In this document: positions 26,175-36,141 of the stretch, piece after piece
Layout of the letters: each line of letters begins with the position of its first letter
Numbering within the stretch: the first letter of the stretch is position 1
NCBI RefSeq assembly: GCF_000346485.2
Contig: NZ_KQ976354.1
Span: 5,578,457 to 5,642,456, forward strand
Reading direction: 5' to 3'
DNA length: 64,000 nt
From: Scytonema hofmannii PCC 7110
GTDB lineage: Bacteria; Cyanobacteriota; Cyanobacteriia; Cyanobacteriales; Nostocaceae
The notes under the pieces: model-generated
The model's database searches: none
What the model was told of the DNA's origin: nothing
The model's input: the letters and a program-made list of their open reading frames with translations, nothing else
Program-made: the position numbers and the translations under genes

Positions 26175-26346
26175 AGCTTCAATTACTTTTGAACCTTACT
26201 AGGCACAGAGAGCACAGAGAGCGCAGAAGAAAGAGCCCTAATACAGCATTCAAAAAGGAGGCAAAAAACCCAGTTTCTTTGTAGAGACTAGCCATGCTTA
26301 GTCTCTACTTCCAAATAAAAAATATCCAACTTTCTCTTTCTCTTGT

Positions 26347-26369
26347 GGGACGGGCGTCCTCGCCCGTTC
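26347..26369. repeat. GC-rich hairpin repeat GGGACGGGCGTCC...
   Basis: GACGGGCG and CGCCCGTT form a hairpin. Relatives occur at 39770-39788, 40891-40912 and 46539-46606. These are intergenic dispersed repeats within otherwise empty DNA between 26175 and 26433. Confidence 0.7.
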
Positions 26370-26433
26370 TATATCAGGTGCAGGCTAGAAGCCCATCCCA
26401 CAATCACCGGATAATTTATTCCTTGGACATCCC

Positions 26434-27396
26434 TTATTCCATTTCTAACAATCCTTCTTGTCGTGAAATCACTGCTGTGTAACCCAGTTCGCGTCGAGCC
26501 TTAGTATCATTTACCGTAACTTCAGACCCTATCATAGACAAAGCTGTTCGGGTGATAGGAGGTAAACCCTCAAGTTTTAACAAAGTCCACGCGCTCTCTA
26601 AAATCCATGCCCATGTCCAGACCAACCAACGTGGTAGACTGCGTGTACCTGGTTCAACTCCTTGAGTCTGTAATAACTCTGTAATAAAGCTGCGAAATTC
26701 TACAGGCGCACCATCGGTGATGAAATATATTTCACCGCCTTTTCCTTTTTCTGACGCCAGAATCAGAGCTTCACACAAATTTTTGACGTGACAGGTAGAA
26801 GTCAAATAGCGACCTCCGGAAATCCAAGCAAACTCTTTATTGTGGATGGCTCTAATAAAACGTGCTAACAGTGTGGTGTCTCCTTTTCCCCAAACAAAAC
26901 GCGGACGAATCACTACTGTTGTGAGTTCATCTGAGTTTGCTGCAATCACTTTTGTTTCTGCGATCGCCTTAGTCAGTGCGTAAAAACCGAGTGGCTTTTT
27001 TGGAAGGTGTTGGGTTTCATCAGCATTAATAATTGGTTTTCCTCCGATCAACACAGCATCCGTACTCACGTACACAAGACGCGATACACCTGTTTCTTTT
27101 GCAATGGCAATAATTTGTTCTGTTCCACTGACGTTAACTTCCTGGAAATCCTCGAAAACTCCCCAGTCATCTACCTTTGCTGCAGCGTGAAAGACAACAC
27201 TACATCCTGTCATCCCAGACTTTAAAACTTGTGAATCATTGATATCCCCAAAGATGGGGATAGCCCCATAAGACTTGATAATTTCAATTTCCGCTTCCCA
27301 TTTTACAAGCGATCGCACTTCCACTCCCCGTTGTACAAGAGCCGTTATCAAGTTGCGACCAACAAACCCCGATCCACCTGTAATAAAAACACGCAT
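26434..27396 (-). CDS. NAD(P)-dependent extended SDR (epimerase/3-beta-HSD-like)
   Basis: 320 residues from ATG 27396. It has a Rossmann nucleotide-binding loop, ITGGSGFVGRNL, and the active site YALTKA (YxxxK) with Ser in YVSTDA. The protein is an extended short-chain dehydrogenase/reductase, closest in pattern to the 3-beta-hydroxysteroid-dehydrogenase-like or epimerase group; the substrate cannot be told. The start is chosen for AGGA 9 bases upstream; the frame extends to 27423. It appears monocistronic. Confidence 0.85.
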   Translation of the reverse strand: MRVFITGGSGFVGRNLITALVQRGVEVRSLVKWEAEIEIIKSYGAIPIFGDINDSQVLKSGMTGCSVVFHAAAKVDDWGVFEDFQEVNVSGTEQIIAIAKETGVSRLVYVSTDAVLIGGKPIINADETQHLPKKPLGFYALTKAIAETKVIAANSDELTTVVIRPRFVWGKGDTTLLARFIRAIHNKEFAWISGGRYLTSTCHVKNLCEALILASEKGKGGEIYFITDGAPVEFRSFITELLQTQGVEPGTRSLPRWLVWTWAWILESAWTLLKLEGLPPITRTALSMIGSEVTVNDTKARRELGYTAVISRQEGLLEME

Positions 27397-27940
27397 TTGT
27401 TTATTTCCTAAGTTTGAGTCCATTGACTGTTTAAGTTAAAAAAGACACCATTTAAACGCATCGAAACGAAGCATATTTTCTAATTTTTAAAAACACGCAT
27501 AATGTTTCTAAATTTTTCACTAAGCTTTAAGGAAATTTGCAATGCTACTTAAAGTACTAGATGGGAGTAAAAACCCTGATTTTTTTGTCCTCTTCACACT
27601 CTGAAGTTTGAGTAGTAAGCTATCTCTCAAAAAGCACGATCTAGTCTCAATTTAATTGAAATAATTCCTACCACATCTAGTATAGAGAATTTCATAAAAA
27701 TTGACATCAGACTTTAGTCATAATGCCAATCAAGACAAAAGTACTATAGCACCCTAAATCATTCGTAAAAGTCCAGAAACATGGTTTCTTAAGAAAACCG
27801 ATTTTCTGAAGGGTTGAATTTTTACAAATAAAATAGGATGACTGTTAATTAAGGCAATTCAATTAGTTTTTGTTTGTATCATAGGAACATTATCAATATG
27901 TTTTTTAGTTAATAGAAAACAATTGAAAATGAAGTATAGT

Positions 27941-27983
27941 GGGCTAAAGCCCACCATATGATGTTTATGGTGGGCTTTAGCCC
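27941..27983. repeat. 17-bp inverted repeat with nested palindromes
   Basis: Arms 27941-27957 and 27967-27983 are perfectly complementary, and each contains GGGCTAAAGCCC. Same design as 2077-2128 with different bases. It lies in an otherwise featureless 690-bp gap (27397-28088) between the SDR gene and a kinase gene. Confidence 0.75.
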
Positions 27984-28088
27984 TACCTACTAATTTGTAG
28001 ACGATGCACGATTCATTTCTGGAGATGTTTATTTACGATTCAATGTAATGAATAAAAAAATATTTTTTTTGCCTTCTGCCCTTTGCCT

Positions 28089-29522
28089 TCATAATAAAGG
28101 AATAGTAAAAAAGAAAGTGCTGCCCACATCTATTTGACTTTCAGCCCAAATTTTTCCATCATGTTGTTGTATAATGCTGCGGCAAATAGCCAAACCTAAA
28201 CCAGTACCACCATGCTTGCGAGAATCAGAAGCATCCACTTGATGGAAACGTTCAAAAATAGTTTCTATGTTGTCCGCCGGAATACCTCTGCCTTGGTCTT
28301 GTACCTTAAATAATACAACAGAAGAGGAATCGTTTTTTTCTGTAACTTTTTCTGCTATCATTGTAACTGTAGAACTGTTAGGCGAAAATTTAAGAGCGTT
28401 ACTTAACAAATTTGTCAGGACTTGGATAATGCGATCGCTATCTACGTTCACTTCAAGAGATTGAGTTATAATTGATATTTTAATATCAGAATTATTAGCT
28501 GTAAACTGCATTGTCTCTGCTGCTTTAGTTAACAGTTTATTAGTATCAACTTTTTGTTTAGATAAAATAATTTTTCCAGATTGCAATCTTTCTAAATCTA
28601 AAATATCGTTAACTAATCTCACTAAGCGTTCGGCATTTTCAGAAGTAATTTGAATCAATCGCTTACCCTTTTCAGACTCAGTAGGGACTAAACCGGTTGC
28701 TAACAAGTTTAAACCTCCATGAATTGAAGTCAGAGGAGTACGAAGTTCGTGACTGACAACTGAGATAAACTCATCTTTGATTTTATCCAACGCGTGACGT
28801 TGAGTAATGTCCTCACCAATGCTCATAATACCTACAATTCTGCCTTTTGAATCTCGCAGTACAGTATGATTCCAAGCAATCAGTCGTTCTTCTCCAGATT
28901 TGGTAAGAATATAGTTTTGAGAATGAAGATGTAATTCGTGCTGTAACATTTCTGTCAAGAAATCTTTTACATCCTGTTGCTGATGCTGCGGAATACAATT
29001 TTCCATCCAATCCTTTCCTAAAATTTCATCTTGCGTATAACCAGTTAATCTTAAAAAGAAAGGATTGAGGTATTCAACTTTACCTGTACTGTCAAGCCCT
29101 GCAACCAACAATTGCACGTTGTCCAACAAGCTGCGCCAGCGACGTTCAACTTCTCGAAGTTGCGCGTCCATGTCTTGCTGGCGTTTAATGACATCTTCTA
29201 AAATACTAATTAATCTGTGCAAATGTAAATTTTTTGTAGTTAATTCAGATGTTCGTTCTGCAACTTTTGTCTCTAAGTCTACTGTTGCTTTTTGCAGTGC
29301 GGTTTCCGCTTCTATACGCGCTGATTGTTCGCATAACATGAGATTTGCTAGTTGTTCTGCATTCTGCAATGTCAAAACTTTCTGAACTTGAGCATCGGAT
29401 ACATCTAAAGCATCAATCTCACCCATAGTAATAGCTCTTAAAGTTTCTTTTAAAACTTGGATCTGATTGCGGAGGGTTGCATTCTCAAGTTCAAGCTCTT
29501 GATTTGTTGTCACTACAATCAC
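28089..29522 (-). CDS. PAS sensor histidine kinase
   Basis: 477 residues, no membrane segment. An N-terminal coiled coil occupies about 1-130 (ERTSELTTKN type), a PAS domain about 125-240, HisKA about 250-315 (ISVVSHELRTPLTS, phospho-His) and HATPase_c about 355-475 (NLLSNALKFSP, GRGIP, GGTGLGLAI). All catalytic boxes are intact. Cytoplasmic. The divergent single-domain response regulator at 30032 is a plausible partner, by proximity only. Confidence 0.92.
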   Translation of the reverse strand: MIVVTTNQELELENATLRNQIQVLKETLRAITMGEIDALDVSDAQVQKVLTLQNAEQLANLMLCEQSARIEAETALQKATVDLETKVAERTSELTTKNLHLHRLISILEDVIKRQQDMDAQLREVERRWRSLLDNVQLLVAGLDSTGKVEYLNPFFLRLTGYTQDEILGKDWMENCIPQHQQQDVKDFLTEMLQHELHLHSQNYILTKSGEERLIAWNHTVLRDSKGRIVGIMSIGEDITQRHALDKIKDEFISVVSHELRTPLTSIHGGLNLLATGLVPTESEKGKRLIQITSENAERLVRLVNDILDLERLQSGKIILSKQKVDTNKLLTKAAETMQFTANNSDIKISIITQSLEVNVDSDRIIQVLTNLLSNALKFSPNSSTVTMIAEKVTEKNDSSSVVLFKVQDQGRGIPADNIETIFERFHQVDASDSRKHGGTGLGLAICRSIIQQHDGKIWAESQIDVGSTFFFTIPLL

Positions 29523-30031
29523 CTAATTTCTTAAATATTTTGAGTGGATAATTGCGGTATTCTCCAAACCGCTAAAAAGGACTGGTATAATATATGATAC
29601 TCTTCTTTTTAAGACTTGTTTAGCTGCAATATCCCTTGATTCTCTGACATAAGTTATCATTCGCTTCCTTGGCTATCTCCAGAAATTAATTGTGCATTGC
29701 GTACAATCTCTGTAAAGACGGTTCAAACAGCGCGTCTCTACATTATTTTTTGGAAAGGTCTCTTAGATACTGGCGTTACAGTAGCAACGCTTCGACTTTT
29801 GAAGCCAAAACACAAGCAACCAAATTCGAGAATCAATGTATTATTTTTAACTATTGTTGGTGTTACGTTTTTTTAAGTTTTTGAAGAGTTCACAAATTAT
29901 TCACAATATAGAGTTAATTTCTTATTTATAGGTATATGTGAACTGCGGATCTCAAAAAAGGATTAATGAACTGGTGCTCTACTCCCTAGTTTTTCAACTA
30001 AAAAGTCGGAGATAAGAAATAAAGGAAAAAT
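29523..30031. other. intergenic region between divergent kinase and receiver genes
   Basis: About 510 bases without a gene. It must contain promoters for the kinase (minus) and the receiver gene (plus), but I see no clear consensus boxes, repeats or RNA structure. The TTATTCACAATATAGAG stretch near 29892 could hold a -10 element. Confidence 0.4.
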
Positions 30032-30409
30032 ATGACCAAACGAGTCTTAGTGATTGATGATGAAGATGGGGTAAGAAATATTATCCAGATTTCTTTAGAG
30101 GTCGTTGCTGGATGGGATGTGCTAAGTGCTACTTCAGGTATGGAGGGGATCGCAATTGCAGCCGTTGAACAGCCTGATGCTATTCTGCTGGATGTAATGA
30201 TGCCTATGATGGATGGTCCAACAACTTTTAAGCAGTTACAAGCAAATACCGTTACTTGTCATATTCCTACTATTTTGCTGACAGCTAAGACTCAGTTGAG
30301 CGAACAGAGACAGCTTCTTAACTTAGGGGTGGCTGGAATTATTACCAAGCCATTTAATCCTCAAGATTTGGTTAGTAAGGTTTGCAACATTCTTGACTGG
30401 GTGGAGTGA
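30032..30409 (+). CDS. single-domain response regulator (CheY-like)
   Basis: 125 residues, receiver domain only. Acidic pair DD at 9-10, phospho-acceptor Asp54 in LLDVMMP, Thr in LLTAK and Lys in TKPF are all present. With no output domain it would act by phosphotransfer or protein interaction. AAAGGA precedes the ATG. Divergent from the kinase at 28089. Confidence 0.93.
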   Translation: MTKRVLVIDDEDGVRNIIQISLEVVAGWDVLSATSGMEGIAIAAVEQPDAILLDVMMPMMDGPTTFKQLQANTVTCHIPTILLTAKTQLSEQRQLLNLGVAGIITKPFNPQDLVSKVCNILDWVE

Positions 30410-30429
30410 GAGGACTGAAGGGGTAAACT

Positions 30430-30567
30430 AAATCTACATAAAGCTATGCAATAAGCAGAAATGTCATTAATTGCTGGTGTCATCCAAACTGGTTACTGCG
30501 TTTGAGAGCGTTGTCGTTTAATTGGTTTAAACTTCCAGCCGTTGGAGAGTGACCGTACCTACTACCC
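30430..30567 (-). ncRNA. candidate guide-RNA region downstream of the TnpB-like gene
   Basis: TnpB-type nucleases use an RNA made from the 3' end of their gene and the flanking end of the element. On the minus strand this stretch directly follows the TAG stop and holds short dyads (CCAACGGCTGG, and GTTTAA/TTAAAC around ACCAA). It has no coding potential. Assignment is by analogy with known omega RNAs; no boundary is visible. Confidence 0.2.
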
Positions 30568-32127
30568 CTATAGGTAATACTCACTTTCATAATTCAGAGC
30601 TTTCACTTTAAATTTAGTTGGCAACCAACCGCGATCTAAAGCGTCTGACACCGAACACCCAATTGAATGTAAGTATTGAACAGTGCGATCGATAAGAATC
30701 GCTTCCACCTCAAGTGATTTCATAGATCGCGTGATTTGGTTATCCTGTTCGCGATTGCAGATATTTATTGCAGCAACCACATCAGCGTGTAAAACATCCC
30801 CCGTAAAACGAGTAAAACGATCGCCAAGTCTTTGACCTAACAGCGTCCCAGTCACGCAATCAATTTGCGATGTATAAGCAGGATTGACCACTGATATTGT
30901 CGATCCTGTCTCCACAGAGATTTTCTCCAATGAAGCTTGTAATTCTCCCTTCATCCAAGAGTTAAGCTTGCGGTTGATGCGTTTCGCTTGTCGCTTACCC
31001 TTAATTGGTTGAGTGAGATCTTCGCAGATGATATCGACGGGCGTTGTAATATTCCGTCGTAAATCAGAGCGAATAAAATTTTTAATAGTTTCTTTCTCGC
31101 GTTTTAATTTCCGAGACTTTACTTTATAACCTAAATTATTTTTGAGGATACGTGCTGCTTTTTGAGGATCGTGTGGTGCAATACTTTCCCCAAAAGCCCG
31201 AATCCGATAACGATTGCGATTGGTTTTTGCGATCCGCTCGGTCTTTTCAGTCATTAATTTACCAAGACCAGGAGCGATCCTTTTCCCAAATGAAGTATAA
31301 AATCCTTCTGTGTACCCTTTGTCAATTCCGAATTTTTGAGTAGGCTTACCCGAAGGTAGAATTAGCGATCGCGATCGAGTACAGTGTACTTCAAGCAGTC
31401 CAAGCTCGTTCCGAATAACCCGAATCTGACCTTTAATAATGTGACGACACCTTAGTCTTAGAGTGATTCTTTTACCACGTTCTAGTCCTTGGATTTGCAG
31501 CTCTACAAAATGACGATTAATCCGCCGACAGCTATAACCAGCGTTTTGATACACTATTTGATTTCTGACAAATGTGTGTCCTCGCTGGTATTGAATTCGG
31601 AACTGGCGATGAAGCCAATGATCTCTAGTAGGATCTGTGTTTAATAATTCAAATAATCTGTTACGCGCAATTTCAACTGAACAAAGTGGAAATAGTTCCA
31701 AGGCTTTTTGTTTAACAGCTTTAAGTTCATCCCCTTTTTTCTTGCCTTTGTTCTCTTTTATCCATTCGAGTCTTTGTCGTTGATTCGCACTTATGGGATA
31801 TTTTCGCCATATTTCCCGTATCAGAAAAACTTTCGCTGCTTCTTGTTGTGCGGAAATCGCTTTCATTGCGTCGCAGACTGACCATTCCCATATCTTTGCC
31901 GGAAGCCCAATCTCATCAGGAGTGATAATTCTCCTAACGATGGAATCCGCTTTTTTCCAATCAACACCCCAGCCTTGTAACGACCCTAGCTTGTTATAGG
32001 TGATTGATCGTGGAATGCCGCACAGATGCATAATTTCGTTTACCTGTGCCTCATCGGAGCAAAAAACAACAGGCACGATCTGCGTATAAACGTATTCAGT
32101 TTGCCGTTGCTTTTTGCTTTTAGCCAT
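30568..32127 (-). CDS. TnpB/Cas12-like RuvC nuclease
   Basis: 519 residues from ATG 32127 (the frame extends to 32250, but the extra 41 residues look non-coding). The C-terminal RuvC core is recognisable: FGIDKGYTEGF (Asp), DIICEDLT (Glu) and LHADVVAAINICN (Asp). The preceding NPAYTSQ normally begins a four-Cys zinc ribbon, but here the segment IDCVTGTLLGQRLGD keeps one Cys and lost the rest. It is longer than typical TnpB (about 400), with an unfamiliar 200-residue N-terminus. TnpB proteins are RNA-guided DNA nucleases of IS200/IS605/IS607 elements and ancestors of Cas12. No TnpA transposase is adjacent. Confidence 0.75.
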   Translation of the reverse strand: MAKSKKQRQTEYVYTQIVPVVFCSDEAQVNEIMHLCGIPRSITYNKLGSLQGWGVDWKKADSIVRRIITPDEIGLPAKIWEWSVCDAMKAISAQQEAAKVFLIREIWRKYPISANQRQRLEWIKENKGKKKGDELKAVKQKALELFPLCSVEIARNRLFELLNTDPTRDHWLHRQFRIQYQRGHTFVRNQIVYQNAGYSCRRINRHFVELQIQGLERGKRITLRLRCRHIIKGQIRVIRNELGLLEVHCTRSRSLILPSGKPTQKFGIDKGYTEGFYTSFGKRIAPGLGKLMTEKTERIAKTNRNRYRIRAFGESIAPHDPQKAARILKNNLGYKVKSRKLKREKETIKNFIRSDLRRNITTPVDIICEDLTQPIKGKRQAKRINRKLNSWMKGELQASLEKISVETGSTISVVNPAYTSQIDCVTGTLLGQRLGDRFTRFTGDVLHADVVAAINICNREQDNQITRSMKSLEVEAILIDRTVQYLHSIGCSVSDALDRGWLPTKFKVKALNYESEYYL

Positions 32128-32150
32128 TGACTTGACCCTTAAGATATTGC

Positions 32151-32174
32151 TATATATTGTTATATCAATATATA
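32151..32174. promoter_or_regulatory. 9-bp dyad in the divergent promoter of the TnpB-like pair
   Basis: TATATATTG (32151-32159) and CAATATATA (32166-32174) flank a 6-base centre. The dyad lies exactly between the start codons of the TnpB-like gene (32127) and the small divergent gene (32181). It could be an operator controlling both or overlapping -10 elements; its role is inferred from position. Confidence 0.45.
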
Positions 32175-32180
32175 AAAATA

Positions 32181-32366
32181 ATGTCAATGCCTTTCCAGAA
32201 AAATCACAACTTTGGTTTTGTGTCAAATGCCCCGCTAGACCGCAGGGCATTACAAATTAATCTCAAGCCGGGACTCAGAGAAAGAATTATGGCAATCCCC
32301 GATTGGAAGATTAAGCTACGAAAAGAGTTAGAAATCTGGTTAGCCAATTGGGAAAACCAAGATTAA
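32181..32366 (+). CDS. small basic protein divergent from the TnpB-like gene
   Basis: 61 residues: FVSNAPLDRRALQINLKPGL then RERIMAIPDWKIKLRKELEI and a helical acidic tail. The pattern (a strand like PLxxxxLQINLKPGLRERI, then IPDWxxKLR) suggests a small ribbon-helix-helix-like or adaptor protein; I have seen similar short proteins in cyanobacteria without assigned function. Start ATG 32181 or 32187; little leader. Shared promoter region with the TnpB-like gene hints at a functional pair. Confidence 0.6.
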   Translation: MSMPFQKNHNFGFVSNAPLDRRALQINLKPGLRERIMAIPDWKIKLRKELEIWLANWENQD

Positions 32367-32452
32367 CTAGATTTGCATAGATTTAAAGCTTACTGCTCAA
32401 CCGCAGTTTCGATAAAAAAATTTCATCACCAATCATGAACATCCCTCTTCTC

Positions 32453-32494
32453 TACTCCCTACTCCCTACTCCCTACTCCCTACTCCCTACTCCC
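32453..32494. repeat. STRR heptamer TACTCCC x6
   Basis: Six head-to-tail copies of TACTCCC. On the minus strand (GGGAGTA) the repeat runs into the end of the kinase gene at 32480 and supplies its last residues and its TAG stop. Confidence 0.85.
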
Positions 32495-34123
32495 AAGACA
32501 GTCAGACAACGTTAAAGGCAGTTGAACCGTGAAGATTGTCCAGCCTTGAGTGTTTGTAACTTCAATCGAACCTTGGAGAAAGTTCACCAGCTTTTTCACT
32601 AACGCCAAGCCCAATCCCGTACAGCTATTTGGCTTAAGTTGGCTAGATGGAGTTTGGTTGGACAAATCAAAAATGTTAATTGGTTCTGTTGTTTGACTTT
32701 GAGGCAGTTGGTAAAACGGCTCAAAAATGCGATCGCGTTCTTGTTCCGGAATTTCTACTCCTGAATTGCTAATCAGAATTTGCAAATACGAACTTTGAGT
32801 ATTGGTATTATCAGCAAGTCGAGCTGTGACTGTAATATTTTCTCCACAAGGAGTATACTTGCAAGCATTGTTGAGTAACTCTGATACAATTCGAGTTAAA
32901 GTTGGTAAATCGGTCATAAGAGATGGTAAATCTCTAGGAACCTCAATTGTTAAAGTTTGTTGTTGAGATTGAGCCAAGTTCTGAAAACTCTCAACACAAT
33001 GAGGTAACCAGTATTGGAGTTGGACTGAAGTTAATTCATAGCGATAGATATCAGCATCAAGGAGCCGAATGGTGAGTAAATCATCCACCAAATCTAACTC
33101 CCGTTCAGACTCGTAACGCAAAATACTTAAGCAACGCTCTATAGATGTAGCTTCTGATTGCAAGATACCTTGCCGATCCAATAGATTTTCTAGTAATGAG
33201 ATTGCCGTTATTATATTTGATAAGGGAGTTCGCATTTCATGAGAGGTAACTGTCAAAAATTCCTCTTTCAATTTGTTTAAGCGTTGGAGTTCTGCAATCT
33301 GAATTTGTAGTTGTTGGGCGCGTTCCGCCGCTAGGTTTCGTTCTTCGATTAACCTGCGTTGGGTGTCATCCCGAAAAACCATGACGGCTCCAGTAATTGC
33401 ACCGTGATTATCTTTTATTGGGGTAGCACTATCAGCTATAGGAGTTTTTGTGCCATCTTTGGCAATCAGTAAAGTGGGATCGCTCAAACAAATAGTCGTT
33501 TCTTGTTGTAAAGCTAGGGTAATTGGGTTCGTTACTCTTAGCTGAGTCTGTTCGTTGATAATCTGGAAGACTTCATCTAACATTTGCTCTTTTGCTGTAT
33601 CAAATAGCCAGCCTGTGAGAGATTCTGCTATCTGATTCATGTACTTGACGCGCAGCTGCGTATCAACCACAATCACTCCATCTCCTATTCCCCGCAGTAC
33701 GGAAGTCAAAAATTGCTCGCGTTCATAACGGTTGAGTGCTGTTTGAATTGCTACATACAGTTCTTGTTCTCTGACAGGTTTGAGGATGTAACCAAAGGGA
33801 AATGTCAGCGTTGCTCGTTCTACAGTACTTTTGTCAGAGTGTCCAGTTAGGTAAATGATAGGAATTTGTAAATGATTCCAGATTTGCTCTGCTGCTTGAA
33901 TGCCGTCCATTTCTCCCTGCAGACGAATATCCATAAGAATCAAGTTTGGACGCAACTCGGTTGCTTTCGCAATTGCTTCTTCTCCTGAATCTGCCGTATC
34001 CATAACTGTATAACCTAAAGTCTCTAAACTTTCTTGCAAGTTGAGTGCTAAAATATACTCATCTTCTACAATTAAAATTTGAATATTCTTAGTTTTATAA
34101 GTGTCTGATGATAGGGTCATCAT
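32480..34123 (-). CDS. hybrid receiver-PAS-histidine kinase
   Basis: 547 residues. Receiver at about 13-125 (VEDEYILALNL, LMDIRL phospho-Asp, KPVREQEL), PAS at about 130-255, a short coiled coil, HisKA at about 290-360 (TVTSHEMRTPLSN) and HATPase_c at about 400-540 (ELLNNACKYTP, GLGLALVKKL). The N-terminal receiver suggests control by an upstream phosphodonor. Its start overlaps the stop of the 34120 kinase gene by 4 bases (ATGA), so the two are translationally coupled. The final codons and stop come from an STRR. Confidence 0.92.
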   Translation of the reverse strand: MMTLSSDTYKTKNIQILIVEDEYILALNLQESLETLGYTVMDTADSGEEAIAKATELRPNLILMDIRLQGEMDGIQAAEQIWNHLQIPIIYLTGHSDKSTVERATLTFPFGYILKPVREQELYVAIQTALNRYEREQFLTSVLRGIGDGVIVVDTQLRVKYMNQIAESLTGWLFDTAKEQMLDEVFQIINEQTQLRVTNPITLALQQETTICLSDPTLLIAKDGTKTPIADSATPIKDNHGAITGAVMVFRDDTQRRLIEERNLAAERAQQLQIQIAELQRLNKLKEEFLTVTSHEMRTPLSNIITAISLLENLLDRQGILQSEATSIERCLSILRYESERELDLVDDLLTIRLLDADIYRYELTSVQLQYWLPHCVESFQNLAQSQQQTLTIEVPRDLPSLMTDLPTLTRIVSELLNNACKYTPCGENITVTARLADNTNTQSSYLQILISNSGVEIPEQERDRIFEPFYQLPQSQTTEPINIFDLSNQTPSSQLKPNSCTGLGLALVKKLVNFLQGSIEVTNTQGWTIFTVQLPLTLSDCLGSRE

Positions 34124-36000
34124 GGTATATCTCTACTTTTTTTGAAAGTGATTTTGAATTCCGTTCCTTGCTGAGAGTTAATCTCAATGCTTCCCCTTAA
34201 TTGCTTCACCAAACCCTGAATAAGGTTTATACCCAGTGTTTTTGTCTTTTTCTTATCAAATTCTACAGGCAAACCCACTCCATTATCTCGAACAATTAGT
34301 ATTAAATGATGCTCATCTTCATATAATTTCACTATAATTTCTCCTGTTTGTTTGTTGGGAAAAGCGTATTTTAAAGCATTAGAAATGAGTTCATTGACAA
34401 TCAAACCACACGGAATAGCACTTTCTATATCCAAACCTACATCCTCAACTTGAAAATGGAGTTTGATGTGACTTGACCTTATATTATATGAATCAAATAA
34501 GTGAGTGACTAAGTCAGGAATGTATTGAGCAAAATTGATGTTGGTCAAATCTTCAGAGCGGTAGAGCTTTTCATGCACCAAAGCAATAGAGGCAATGCGA
34601 TTTTGACTATCAAGCAAAATTGGTGTTACTTGCAGGTCTTGGGTACGCCTGCACTGCATCTGCAACAAACTGCTGACAATACCTAAATTGTTCTTGACGC
34701 GATGGTGTATTTCTTTGAGTAATACCTCCTTTTCTTTCAGAGATCTTTGAATTTTTTCCTCAGCTTGCTTGTGCTCAGTGATGTCTTGTTGAACAGCAAC
34801 AAGGACAATTCCATACTCAGGATGTTTAAAAACAGATGTAGTTGCGCGACACCAGAATGGTGTGCCATCTTTCTTAACATTGTGGACTTCATAGGTTGCT
34901 TCCCCCTGTTGCAGGACGGCAGCACGAATTGCTTGGTTAACCTCTTCAGCCGTCATGTTTTCATCTTCGTAATTTACAATTGATACATGCTGACCTGTGA
35001 GTTCACCACTATCATAGCCAAACATCTTCTCAAATTTGAGGTTGGCGTATACAATGATTCCATCAGTGGCTCGAACCAGGCAAATTCCCTCCGCCATGTT
35101 TCGGGTAATCACAGCTTGCAATTCTAACATCTGTTCGGCGCGTTTGCGATCGCTGATATCTGCGATCCTTACTAAATTCATCACTTGATCGGCAACTGTA
35201 ATTTGCTTGACTGCTATGTTGCCCCAAAATTCATTGTTTTTCTTTGTAACATATTGAAGTTCCTGGCTCCAAACCCTTCGCTGATTAATTTCTGCCACAA
35301 TAGCACTTAACTCATCGGAACTAAACTGTTGTTTTTGCAGTGCCTGACCTTCAATATTTATGATTTCAGCCTTGCTGGAAGCTTCAAAGAGTTCCACTGC
35401 CCGTTGGTTACAATCAGTGGTTATTAATGTTTCCGCATCCACTAGAAAGATCGCATCAGCAGACTCATTATACATGACTTCTAGCAGGTCACGGCTCTTG
35501 ATGATTTCTAACTCTGTTTGTTTGCGTGCTGTAATATCCGCCAGAGAACTAACTGCCCTTTTGGCATCAATTGTTTGTTGTAAAGTCTCGAACGCAAAAT
35601 TGACTCTAATTGATTCTAGCACCCGCAATACACTAGTTTGGGTGACAATTCCAAGCAGTTCTCCATTATCCATCACTGGTAAGTGGCGAATACCATGCTG
35701 GTGAAATTTTTGCAGGACAATAGCAATATCCTCAGCATCTGCCTTACTTATAGTAATCACAGGTTGGGTCATAGCTTCAGCCACGGTTATGTTCTCAAAT
35801 AAAGTGCGATTGGCGATCGCCCGAACCGCATCTCGTTCTGTGAAAATGCCAACCAATTCCTGCTGCTTTAACACAAGTGCATAGCTGGTTTGAGCGTGGC
35901 TCATTTGCTCTATGATATCAACTACTGGCATATTTCCTGTAACTGTCAGTAATGATTGTTGATAGTTTTCATCGAACAAACGCCGTTTAGAAATATCCAT
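34120..36000 (-). CDS. CBS-PAS-PAS histidine kinase, HisKA_2 type
   Basis: 626 residues. A CBS pair at about 10-135 (adenosyl-ligand sensing; HGIRHLPVMDNGELLGIVT), PAS domains at about 165-285 and 290-410 (the second ends TEHKQAEEKI), HisKA_2 at about 425-505 (EIHHRVKNNLGIVSSLLQM, phospho-His) and HATPase at about 530-620. Soluble. The CBS module suggests sensing of adenylate energy charge. The last 200 residues are almost identical to those of the 36142 kinase. First gene of a coupled pair with 32480. Confidence 0.92.
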   Translation of the reverse strand: MDISKRRLFDENYQQSLLTVTGNMPVVDIIEQMSHAQTSYALVLKQQELVGIFTERDAVRAIANRTLFENITVAEAMTQPVITISKADAEDIAIVLQKFHQHGIRHLPVMDNGELLGIVTQTSVLRVLESIRVNFAFETLQQTIDAKRAVSSLADITARKQTELEIIKSRDLLEVMYNESADAIFLVDAETLITTDCNQRAVELFEASSKAEIINIEGQALQKQQFSSDELSAIVAEINQRRVWSQELQYVTKKNNEFWGNIAVKQITVADQVMNLVRIADISDRKRAEQMLELQAVITRNMAEGICLVRATDGIIVYANLKFEKMFGYDSGELTGQHVSIVNYEDENMTAEEVNQAIRAAVLQQGEATYEVHNVKKDGTPFWCRATTSVFKHPEYGIVLVAVQQDITEHKQAEEKIQRSLKEKEVLLKEIHHRVKNNLGIVSSLLQMQCRRTQDLQVTPILLDSQNRIASIALVHEKLYRSEDLTNINFAQYIPDLVTHLFDSYNIRSSHIKLHFQVEDVGLDIESAIPCGLIVNELISNALKYAFPNKQTGEIIVKLYEDEHHLILIVRDNGVGLPVEFDKKKTKTLGINLIQGLVKQLRGSIEINSQQGTEFKITFKKSRDIP

Positions 36001-36141
36001 CTATAGGACTCCTGTTTGATTTTTGAAATCTACAAAAATGCAAAAAAATCAGCATAATTTTTGCTCAATAATTAAGCGAAACTAATAGAATAGCGCTCGG
36101 ATAATACGTAAGTTTTAGAATAATAAATGACAAATAACGCT

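Noticed and set aside
30568-32127. Cas12k or another type V CRISPR effector
   Set aside because: No CRISPR array, tracrRNA-like repeat or transposition genes lie beside it, and the RuvC residues are intact, unlike Cas12k.
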